Assembly: GCA_905477565.1 (NCBI GenBank)
Contig: CAJQGO010000015.1
Location: 1-18,784 of the forward strand
Reading direction: 5' to 3'
Source: an uncultured Planctomycetota bacterium
GTDB lineage: Bacteria; Planctomycetota; Planctomycetia; Pirellulales; UBA1268
Length of the DNA: 18,784 nt
Under the pieces are notes generated by a model that was given only the letters and a program-made list of their open reading frames with translations, was not told where the DNA came from and did not search any database. This document shows positions 1 to 6,578 of the stretch, one piece after another. Within the stretch, counting starts at the first letter, position 1, and the number at the start of each line of letters is the position of its first letter. The position numbers and the translations under genes are program-made.

Positions 1-11
1 AGTTGCTTCAT
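1..11 (-). CDS. Possible start of a further operon gene (partial)
   Basis: On the minus strand an ATG at 11-9 opens a frame reading Met-Lys-Gln before the window ends. It lies 51 bases downstream of the stop codon of the DUF1549/DUF1553 gene, on the same strand. In planctomycetes a DUF1501 gene often follows a DUF1549/DUF1553 gene, so this may be its start; that is inference from family context. I see no clear ribosome binding site, and three codons cannot identify a product. Confidence 0.3.
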
Positions 12-62
12 AGTGGATTTGATCGTTAAGCAATTCGTTGGTGAATGACGGTGGAGTAAAAA

Positions 63-2012
63 TTATTGGATGAACATGAACTCACGCGAGTTCAAAAGGG
101 CCCAGACGACGTCACCGTAATCGAGCCCTTGATCAAGTGCGGCGAGGCACTGCTTCATGTCTTGTTCACGTGGAGGACGTGAAAGCATTGCGTGATAGAT
201 CGCGGTGATCTGCATGGCCTGCGTGCCTTTGGGCTGAGTTGATTGTGTACTACCAGTCTGCTTGGACTGCATGTTTTTTCGTTTTGCTCTGTTTTCTTTT
301 TTGGCGGCCTTGTTCCTGGTTGTCTCTTTTTGAGTTGTCTCTGTGTCTGACACTTTGCTCATCAGGCTTTTTGTGACTTCACCATTCATCATTGCCAATG
401 ATTCTGTGATGCCACCTTCAGTTGATCCGTCATCAGCAATTGCACGAGTTGACTGACCTGCGATCTGCAGAAAGTGTGTGGGTGGCATTGGTTGTGGTAA
501 TTCCGAAGCCCTCAGCCATGAATCTTCACCACGTAGTTTGGTTTTTCGTCCTTTTGTAGAACTCATGAAGAGACCGCGTCCACCATCGCTGTTGGAGTCT
601 TTTGTACTTTGTTGCTCAGTCAGCAATGTTTTTGCGAAGGCAAAGATTTTCTCCCGGTCCTTTGCGATTTTCTTTTTGTCATTCTCAAATTCAAATGGAA
701 AAACCAGGCGTTCAATGCTTGGAGCATGGTCTGTTTTAATCTGGTCGATCTCTGGTCCTCTTAAGAGGAGAACAATAGAGTCCCACGTCTGCTCAGCTGT
801 CATTCGACGCAGGAGTGGGCCAGGAAATCGAAAGTCCTCGCCCTCAGGTGGCGTCATGCTGGCCTGCTGTTGGTATGTCTTTGTGTTCAGTACAACTTGC
901 TGAAATTTACGAAGATCGAAGTCGACATCTCGCATGAGTTGGCCAAGAAATTCCAACAGTTGTGGGTTTGTAGCCTCTTCAAGATTATCGAGGTTTGTTA
1001 CCGGTTCCATCACAGCGATGCCAAAGAACTTCTTCCAGATGCGATTTGCAATTGCTTCGGCGAACCGAGGATTCTTGGGTGATGTCACCCAGAATGCGAA
1101 GAGGGTACGCATATGGCGAGGGTCGTTGGTCGTTACATTGGCTCTTTTTACACCTTCCCACGTAATAAACTTCGGAACGACCTTCTCGCCGGGCTTGGCA
1201 TCGTCATATGCATAGTCCTCAGGGAACACGGTCGCACGAGTATTGTCGAAGACAACGCGTTCCATGTTCGGCTGAAGCAACGTCACAAGATTCGCTTTCG
1301 AGAAACGGTCGTCGCGCAGTGTTATCGCTGGCTTTCGAGTGTCGACGCGTTCAAAGTCAATTGAGCCAAAGAAGGAAGCCATTTCGTAGAAGTCTCGCTG
1401 AGTCCATTCGGCGAATGGATGGTCGTGGCATTGGGCGCAGGCAACATTGGCCCCGAGGAATGTGGTGAGCGTGTTGGACAGGCTGTCGAGCGGCATGCTG
1501 GCATCGCGTAATAGGTATGCGGTAGCACCATTCTCTCCAAGACGACCTTCCGCAGTGAGCATGTCGTAGACAATTTCATCCCATGGTCGATTCTCCCGAA
1601 GCTGAGACTTGAGCCATGTGTGGAAGGTGTAGGTCTTTCCAATTCGATAATAGTCATCTTTCACACGAAGCATGTCTCCCAGCCAGTTGAACATGTGCGA
1701 CTCGTGCCCAGGAGAATTAAGCAATGTATCAATTAACTTCGCACGTCGGTCTCCACTGGTCTCTGCAAAAAAGCGTTGGAGTTCCTCGCTCGTCGGAATA
1801 CGGCCGATCACGTCCAGGTATACGCGGCGGACAAATTGGATGTCGTTAGCGGGTGGGTTCGGATGGAGTTTATGTTTTTCCAGATCAATGGTAATGATCT
1901 CGTCGATTCGTGCGGAGGCGTCGCTCGAGTTCTCAGCATGTGCATGTGTTGTTGCGACGATGAGCCCCAATAACAAGATGCGACAGACAGTCGATATTTG
2001 AGTTGTTGACAT
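63..2012 (-). CDS. Secreted DUF1549/DUF1553 protein with CxxCH motif
   Basis: A 649-residue planctomycete-type protein of unknown biochemical role. It opens with a probable signal peptide (about 1-26, ending in an Ala-His-Ala stretch). A DUF1549-like region follows (about 33-245), containing 'RRVYLDVIGRIP' and the family CxxCH motif at Cys192-Cys195-His196 (CAQCHDHPF), which resembles a c-type haem attachment site. A DUF1553-like region (about 300-645) carries 'WVTSPKNPRFAEAIANRIW' and ends 'ALLNSREFMFIQ'. Between about 552 and 597 there is a Lys/Thr/Gln-rich, low-complexity stretch that looks like an insertion before the conserved C-terminus. The gene starts 2 nt after the stop of the FecR-like gene, implying translational coupling. 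Such proteins commonly accompany DUF1501 proteins and polysaccharide or sulfatase loci; haem binding is not proven. Confidence 0.9.
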   Translation of the reverse strand: MSTTQISTVCRILLLGLIVATTHAHAENSSDASARIDEIITIDLEKHKLHPNPPANDIQFVRRVYLDVIGRIPTSEELQRFFAETSGDRRAKLIDTLLNSPGHESHMFNWLGDMLRVKDDYYRIGKTYTFHTWLKSQLRENRPWDEIVYDMLTAEGRLGENGATAYLLRDASMPLDSLSNTLTTFLGANVACAQCHDHPFAEWTQRDFYEMASFFGSIDFERVDTRKPAITLRDDRFSKANLVTLLQPNMERVVFDNTRATVFPEDYAYDDAKPGEKVVPKFITWEGVKRANVTTNDPRHMRTLFAFWVTSPKNPRFAEAIANRIWKKFFGIAVMEPVTNLDNLEEATNPQLLEFLGQLMRDVDFDLRKFQQVVLNTKTYQQQASMTPPEGEDFRFPGPLLRRMTAEQTWDSIVLLLRGPEIDQIKTDHAPSIERLVFPFEFENDKKKIAKDREKIFAFAKTLLTEQQSTKDSNSDGGRGLFMSSTKGRKTKLRGEDSWLRASELPQPMPPTHFLQIAGQSTRAIADDGSTEGGITESLAMMNGEVTKSLMSKVSDTETTQKETTRNKAAKKENRAKRKNMQSKQTGSTQSTQPKGTQAMQITAIYHAMLSRPPREQDMKQCLAALDQGLDYGDVVWALLNSREFMFIQ

Positions 2013-2014
2013 GA

Positions 2015-3502
2015 TTACAAGTCTGAAAGTGTTTTTTCGTAACGGGAATCTTTGTTCAAGTCGAGTTGGCGTGTAGTAGCAATTTGTGGCTGTTCTAAAA
2101 CGATAACTCTGATTTGATCAACAGCTGAACTCGCTGATAAATCAAGTGACAGTGTACGGCGGTCATTGCTGAGAGTCACATTGTCGCGACCTGAATCAGG
2201 AAGGTCGTCCGGACGGGCTGGCTCAATGCCTCGCCTGGTGTTTCCGTAATTTCCTCGTGGATGACCAAGCAGTTCGTCGGTGCTGATGAGTTGGGCCGTA
2301 CCACCGATCAATCCGAGAATCGGCCGATTGAATGTAATCTGTCCGATGACTCTCGCACCGTCAGTTTCGTTCCGGAAGAACTCGCCGATCGGATTAAGTT
2401 GCAATAAATAGCTCCCAATGACCTGTCCGGCATCAATCGACTGTTTGTTCCGTCGGCCAACGCGGACGTACTGTCCAGGTTCAGTCACATCGACTTCGAG
2501 GTCTGATTTCAGAATGACGCGGGAGCACTCACGGAACACCAAGATGCGGTCACTGTCTTCAATTCTACCCGGTACAAAGTCGGGGCCGGGAGAGACGAAT
2601 TGCATGAGGCCGGTTGCCTGCAATACTCCAGATGTGACTGGCCACGCCTTTTCGTAGCGCATGGTTGCATACGCCACCGAATCGATAGATTCGGCTTTTG
2701 GGCTGGAACGTACGGCACTACCCTCGCGAACAAGTTGTGGTGTGTTCTTGCTGTCAGTACGACTGACCTCAACTTCTCCTTCGAAGACGCAGACGTCGGT
2801 TTCACCGTCTCCGCCCACCGAGACACCAAAAGCAGTTCCGAGATCAACCACATCCATCGCTGGTGTGAGTACTTTGAAACCAACCGCAGAGTCTGGCACG
2901 GAGGCTGTAAGGATTCCACTCGTTAGGACTGTTCTGTCGGGTGACACAATTTCAAATTCAGCAGGCCCCTGAAGCGTGACTGTGGCACCATTGCAAAAGT
3001 CCAACCGTGCAAGGCCGGTCTCCAAGTGTACTTTGCCTTCGTCGAACCGATCTCCCTGCGATCGTTCTTTGATTCCCCATTTCGCATGGGATGTATACGC
3101 AAGTCTGGCAATTGCTGGAGATTCATTGTTCCGTTGTGTTTGGGTGTCAGGAAGAGGCAGGAAAATGAAGAGTGAAGCAGCTGTAGCCAGGACCGTCCCT
3201 GCGACTGCAAGTCCAAGTTGTGACGGTCGAAATTGTCGCGTTGTAGTTTGTGCGGAGCCTGCCACGAGAGAATCCCTGGTTAGAGATCCCATGAGATTGT
3301 TCGTTGGAAGATCAGCGTGAGTTGCCGATTCGACTGGACATCCATGTTCTTTGATAAGTCCCGTCACAAGTCGCAGATCATTGAATTGCTGCACGCGATC
3401 AGGTGAGTGTGCGAGTTCACGATTGAGTAACTCTAAATCGGCAGCATCAATTGCGTCTTCCAAGTAAAGAGTGGTCAGATGCAGGAATTCTTCATGCTTC
3501 AT
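2015..3502 (-). CDS. FecR-like transmembrane protein, putative anti-sigma/sensor
   Basis: A 495-residue single-pass membrane protein. Residues 1-90 are predicted cytoplasmic and resemble the short anti-sigma-like N-terminus of planctomycete FecR proteins. A hydrophobic helix lies at about 96-117. The FecR domain follows at about 150-250, with the typical 'DVVDLGTAFGVSV' (218-230) and 'VFEGEVEV' signatures. The C-terminal 240 residues, presumably outside the cytoplasm, have no feature I recognise; many planctomycete relatives carry a LamG lectin domain there, which I do not see. Its ATG overlaps the sigma factor's TGA (ATGA, 3499-3502). The likely role is to control the partner ECF sigma factor in response to an envelope signal; this is inferred from family and operon structure. 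Confidence 0.85.
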   Translation of the reverse strand: MKHEEFLHLTTLYLEDAIDAADLELLNRELAHSPDRVQQFNDLRLVTGLIKEHGCPVESATHADLPTNNLMGSLTRDSLVAGSAQTTTRQFRPSQLGLAVAGTVLATAASLFIFLPLPDTQTQRNNESPAIARLAYTSHAKWGIKERSQGDRFDEGKVHLETGLARLDFCNGATVTLQGPAEFEIVSPDRTVLTSGILTASVPDSAVGFKVLTPAMDVVDLGTAFGVSVGGDGETDVCVFEGEVEVSRTDSKNTPQLVREGSAVRSSPKAESIDSVAYATMRYEKAWPVTSGVLQATGLMQFVSPGPDFVPGRIEDSDRILVFRECSRVILKSDLEVDVTEPGQYVRVGRRNKQSIDAGQVIGSYLLQLNPIGEFFRNETDGARVIGQITFNRPILGLIGGTAQLISTDELLGHPRGNYGNTRRGIEPARPDDLPDSGRDNVTLSNDRRTLSLDLSASSAVDQIRVIVLEQPQIATTRQLDLNKDSRYEKTLSDL

Positions 3503-4041
3503 GAGATGGTATCTCCCATGTCGACCGCTGTCATCTTTCTTTCAATGCATTGCGCAAGTGTGACATAAATTCGCTGCAGAGATTTGTATACAGTCTCGGG
3601 CTTACGGCCGAGTTTCTCCGCCACCTGAGTTCCTGCCAATCCATCAAAGTAACGCAGCCTGATTATTTGACGAGATTTTTCGCTCAATTCCTCAATGCAA
3701 TTATGGAGTGCGTCGACTCGTGCCGGCATGTCAGCGGTGTCGCGTTGCTCAAGCTCGGCGTCGACAAGCTCCAGGATCGATTCGTCAAGCAACGCGGCTT
3801 TGTATTTCTGTTGACGAATGAACTCATAACATCGGTTGCGAAGTACTTTCCACGACCAGTCACGCACATGTTGAGGTCCCTCAAAGATGCTGTCGTTTTC
3901 GAATACTCGTGCCAGCATGTCTTGGTACGCGTCTTCAGACAGGTGGGACTGACGCAGAATCGACCACGCAAGGGCGATCTGTTTTGTCCGTTCGGGCATC
4001 AATGCTCTAAGAATGTCGGTACGGTCCATACCGTATATCAT
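3499..4041 (-). CDS. ECF-type RNA polymerase sigma factor
   Basis: A 180-residue sigma-70 family protein of extracytoplasmic-function size. Region sigma-2 spans about 20-83 (with 'EDAYQDMLARVFE' and 'VRDWSWKVLRNRCYEFIRQQ'). Region sigma-4 spans about 112-165, including 'IIRLRYFDGLAGTQVAEKLG' and a recognition helix near 147-160 (PETVYKSLQRIY). The start could be the ATG at 4041 or the in-frame ATG at 4029 (Met5); neither has a strong ribosome binding site. The decayed copy near 6162-6253 aligns from Met5, which slightly favours 4029. It heads the operon with the FecR-like and DUF1549/DUF1553 genes and resembles the planctomycete/verrucomicrobial sigma factors paired with FecR. Target promoters are unknown. 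Confidence 0.93.
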   Translation of the reverse strand: MIYGMDRTDILRALMPERTKQIALAWSILRQSHLSEDAYQDMLARVFENDSIFEGPQHVRDWSWKVLRNRCYEFIRQQKYKAALLDESILELVDAELEQRDTADMPARVDALHNCIEELSEKSRQIIRLRYFDGLAGTQVAEKLGRKPETVYKSLQRIYVTLAQCIERKMTAVDMGDTIS

Positions 4042-4272
4042 GCACGAGATATAAAAGTGTGGACATGGTTTTGGAAAAAGAGTCCTCGTCTGATGACTAT
4101 TCTTGACGGATGCCGCTGAAAAGGCATCAAATAGTAATGGTCGTCATCTAAGAATTGATCAATGACATGCTGCTGTTGGGCACGCGGCCGAACCTCGCGA
4201 GGGAACGGCAACCGACTGTTTGGCGGTGCCTGATTTGTGAGAGCCTCGCGAAAGTGCCGTTGGCCGTCCTGT

Positions 4273-4310
4273 CCTTGCCAGCAAATTTGCTGGGCAGGTT
4301 TTTAATTTTT
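4273..4310 (+). terminator. Terminator-like hairpin in the GH2 leader (possible attenuator)
   Basis: A perfect 16-base palindrome CCAGCAAATTTGCTGG (4278-4293) is extended by CCT/AGG (4273-4275 with 4296-4298) through a short mismatched step. It is followed by two T-runs (4299-4303 and 4306-4310). This is the form of a rho-independent terminator reading in the plus direction. It ends only 17 bases before the GH2 ATG and just upstream of that gene's ribosome binding site. It could end an upstream transcript, attenuate GH2, or, as a palindrome, be a protein operator. Confidence 0.55.
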
Positions 4311-4313
4311 GAA

Positions 4314-4318
4314 AAAGG
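4314..4318 (+). promoter_or_regulatory. Ribosome binding site of the GH2 gene
   Basis: AAAGG, nine bases before the ATG at 4328, supports that start, which also opens a signal peptide. Confidence 0.6.
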
Positions 4319-4327
4319 TAGAAGACC

Positions 4328-6118
4328 ATGCGGTTGTGTTTCTGCTTGATTTTTTTTGCTCTTGGATCTGTTGCCAGTGGTGAATGGAACGTGTCCCCGG
4401 AGGCGATGGTGACTCGGTGGGGTAAAGAGGTAACTCCGCAGAATGCGTGGCAGGAGTATCCACGCCCTCAATTTCGGCGTGATAAGAACTGGGAGAACCT
4501 GAACGGCTTATGGCAGTATGCGATTTCCAAGACTGGGGAAACTCCTCAAGACTATCAGGGGGATATTCTTGTGCCCTTTCCCGTCGAATCGGCGCTCAGT
4601 GGAGTGCAGCGGCTGCTCTCGCCCGATGAGATGTTGTGGTACAGACGTATGTTCCGACACCAGACTCGCGGCGCGTGTCGCACTCATTTACATTTCGAGG
4701 CGGTCGATTATGAATGCACCGTCTATCTCAATGGGAAAAAAATCGGGTCACACAAAGGGAGTAGTGATCCATTTAAGTTTGACATCACGGATGCGTTACG
4801 TCCCGGTAATAACGACTTGGTTGTCAGTGTGATTGACCAGACCGCACCATCGCAGACCCTCGGGAAACAATCACTGCAGCCCAAAGGGATTTATTACACC
4901 CGCGTGTCAGGGATTTGGCAGACCGTATGGTTAGAGGATGTACCCGAGCGACATTTTCGCATGGTCAAAATGAAGCCCAGAATAGCTGAAGGAACGCTGC
5001 GTGTGCTGCCGACTCTTGAGGGCGAGCCGTTGAAGTCAGAGCGTATTGTAATCACTGTCCGCGATGGTGACCGTGTGGTTGGTGTTGCTGATGCCGCTTT
5101 GAGTGTGCGGATACCCAGCGCGAAGCTCTGGTCGCCTCGAAGCCCGAGTCTCTATGACATCACTTTGGAGTTATTCGATGGCGAAGAACTGATCGATCGC
5201 GTCGAGTCGTATGCAGCCATGCGTGAGATAGGAACTGTTCGCGGACCTGGTGGACAGGTTCGCATGACGTTGAATGGCAAAGTGGTGTTCCATTACGGCA
5301 CATTGGATCAAGGGTGGTGGCCAGACGGCTTGTTGACGCCACCTAGTGATGCAGCGATGCGTTTTGACGTCGACTATTTGAAAAAGTCCGGTTTCAACAT
5401 GATCCGAAAGCACATCAAGGTTGAGCCGCGGCGTTACTATGCTCATTGTGATCGAATTGGGATGATGGTTTGGCAGGATATGCCGAGCACTGGCGGAAGG
5501 CCATTTTGGAGCAAGCTTGCTCCACATCCAGTGGAGGACGAATGGCCTGCAGATCGCCACGAGCAGTTCGTCGAAGAATTGAAGTCGATGGTAGGAAGTC
5601 TTCGGAATCATCCATCAATCGTGATGTGGGTGCCCTTCAATGAACGATGGGGGCAGCACGAGACCATTCGAGTTGGTCAGTTAATGGAAAATCTTGATGT
5701 TACGCGTTTGGTCAACATTGCCAGCGGTGGGAACTTCTTTCCTGTCGGCGATGTTGTGGATCGCCATAATTATCCTGAACCGATGTTTCCGTTCGAGGAC
5801 CAAAGATTTAATGACTACGTGAAGGTAGTGGGTGAGTTTGGTGGCCATGGCCTTGTCGTCCCCGGTCACCAATGGAATTCAGAAATGCGGAATTGGGGAT
5901 ATGGAGATTTACCGGCTACCAAAGACGAATACCGGCAGCGATATCAGCGATCGTTTGACGAACTCATGAAACTCAGACGCCGAGGTGTGGCGGCAGGTGT
6001 GTATACGCAGACGACCGATGTAGAGGGTGAGGTCAACGGATTGATGACCTATGATCGAGAAGTTCAGAAGCTTCCAGCTGACGAGTTGCGGCAATTACAC
6101 GAACCGGCTCATTTCTGA
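4328..6118 (+). CDS. Secreted glycoside hydrolase family 2 protein
   Basis: A 596-residue exported beta-glycosidase of the GH2 clan (beta-galactosidase/beta-glucuronidase/beta-mannosidase superfamily). A signal peptide covers about 1-18. A jelly-roll sugar-binding domain lies at about 45-205 ('NLNGLWQYAI', 'VYLNGKKIGSHKG'), then an immunoglobulin-like domain at about 210-295, then the TIM barrel at about 300-590. Within the barrel, 'WVPFNERWG' places the acid/base at Glu439 after Asn438, and 'VVGEFGGHG' places the nucleophile at Glu503. Both catalytic glutamates are therefore present. The length matches short GH2 enzymes without LacZ's C-terminal domains. The substrate is not readable from sequence, but the neighbouring sulfatases and galactose genes make a beta-galactosidase-like role plausible. 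Transcription may be affected by the hairpin in its leader. Confidence 0.92.
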   Translation: MRLCFCLIFFALGSVASGEWNVSPEAMVTRWGKEVTPQNAWQEYPRPQFRRDKNWENLNGLWQYAISKTGETPQDYQGDILVPFPVESALSGVQRLLSPDEMLWYRRMFRHQTRGACRTHLHFEAVDYECTVYLNGKKIGSHKGSSDPFKFDITDALRPGNNDLVVSVIDQTAPSQTLGKQSLQPKGIYYTRVSGIWQTVWLEDVPERHFRMVKMKPRIAEGTLRVLPTLEGEPLKSERIVITVRDGDRVVGVADAALSVRIPSAKLWSPRSPSLYDITLELFDGEELIDRVESYAAMREIGTVRGPGGQVRMTLNGKVVFHYGTLDQGWWPDGLLTPPSDAAMRFDVDYLKKSGFNMIRKHIKVEPRRYYAHCDRIGMMVWQDMPSTGGRPFWSKLAPHPVEDEWPADRHEQFVEELKSMVGSLRNHPSIVMWVPFNERWGQHETIRVGQLMENLDVTRLVNIASGGNFFPVGDVVDRHNYPEPMFPFEDQRFNDYVKVVGEFGGHGLVVPGHQWNSEMRNWGYGDLPATKDEYRQRYQRSFDELMKLRRRGVAAGVYTQTTDVEGEVNGLMTYDREVQKLPADELRQLHEPAHF

Positions 6119-6161
6119 ATTGTGCTGATCACATTACGGATTGCGCGACATCGGCGATGAT

Positions 6162-6253
6162 CTACTTTTCGAGCTTCTGCTTTAGAATCGACCATGCAAA
6201 GACGAGCTGTTTTGTCCGCAAGGATACGCCAGAAGAATGTCAGTACGGTCCAT
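6162..6253 (-). pseudogene. Decayed 5' fragment of an ECF sigma factor gene
   Basis: The minus strand from the ATG at 6253 reads MDRTDILLA, against MDRTDILRA in the intact sigma factor (its residues 5-13). A net 4-base deletion then shifts the frame. From 6218 the next frame reads RTKQLVFAWSILKQ, against RTKQIALAWSILRQ in the intact protein, continues for four residues and stops at TAG (6164-6162). Nothing matching regions 2.2 to 4 of the sigma factor follows. The similarity continues upstream of the ATG (see 6254-6290). This is a truncated, frameshifted remnant of a paralogous gene, most likely from duplication or from loss of a second ECF operon. Confidence 0.85.
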
Positions 6254-6290
6254 GACATGCATCCTGCGTCAGATGTGAAAGTGTGTCCAT
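6254..6290 (-). promoter_or_regulatory. Leader of the ECF relic resembling the intact sigma gene's leader
   Basis: Read on the minus strand, the 37 bases upstream of the relic ATG contain ACACTTTCACATCT and then GATGCATG. The intact sigma gene has ACACTTTTATATCT and then GTGCATG at the corresponding place (about 4036-4064). Conservation outside the coding part may mark a shared promoter or regulatory element, or may simply reflect recent common descent. Confidence 0.5.
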
Positions 6291-6565
6291 TCAAGTTGTA
6301 ACCTTGAAAACCTCAGTGTGTGCAGGGTTGTGTAAAGGGCATACAGATCACAACGTGTTGAATTTCATGCACGAGTACGCGAAGCGTTCAGGCTGCTGCC
6401 GCGGGGCATGTGCAAGGCCGTCGGTGATCCGCTCGTGCTGAGATTCTCCGTGATTGATCGATTGCCACGTATGTTGATGTGGATTGTTGATACATTGTGT
6501 TGGAGTCACTCAAATTGACTGCGTTATTTCTTGAGTCGAGATCGGTTTGGACTTATCTACGATAT

Positions 6566-6574
6566 GAGAGAGGG
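6566..6574 (+). promoter_or_regulatory. Ribosome binding site deciding the sulfatase start
   Basis: The purine run GAGAGAGGG ends four bases before the ATG at 6579. It supports that start over an in-frame ATG at 6531, which would put 16 uncharacteristic residues in front of the signal peptide. Confidence 0.75.
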
Positions 6575-6578
6575 CCCA

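Larger units (their letters stand above)
4042..4327. other. Divergent intergenic region with structured leader
   Basis: These 286 bases separate the minus-strand sigma operon from the plus-strand GH2 gene and must carry promoters for both. I see no convincing -35/-10 pair. The region is rich in self-complementary segments: GATGCC/GGCATC (4109-4114 with 4123-4128, 8-nt loop), AACGGCA/TGCCGTT (4204-4210 with 4255-4261), a repeated CCTCGCGA (4193-4200 and 4244-4251), and the terminator-like palindrome at 4273-4310. The open frames in this stretch show no recognisable protein. Confidence 0.6.
6119..6578. other. Long intergenic gap containing an ECF sigma relic
   Basis: No intact gene is visible in these 460 bases. 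The segment at about 6162-6290 resembles the 5' end and leader of the ECF sigma gene at 3499-4041 and is annotated separately. The remaining 6290-6560 shows no coding pattern, no strong hairpin and no convincing promoter, although the promoter of the following sulfatase presumably lies here. Confidence 0.6.

Noticed and set aside
1425..1439. The CxxCH motif of the DUF1549 protein as proof of a c-type cytochrome.
   Set aside because: The motif is conserved in the family, but no distal haem ligand or other cytochrome fold is evident, so haem binding stays a possibility only.
478..1468. Several plus-strand open frames opposite the DUF1549/DUF1553 gene.
   Set aside because: They mirror a well-supported coding sequence on the other strand, have no family motifs and lack start signals.
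4148..4471. A minus-strand frame of 107 codons spanning the GH2 leader and gene start.
   Set aside because: It overlaps the signal-peptide region of GH2 and the terminator-like hairpin, has no similarity I recognise, and shows no ribosome binding site.
6531..6578. A 16-codon N-terminal extension of the sulfatase from the upstream ATG.
   Set aside because: The ATG at 6579 has a strong purine-rich binding site and begins a classical signal peptide; the extension would bury it.
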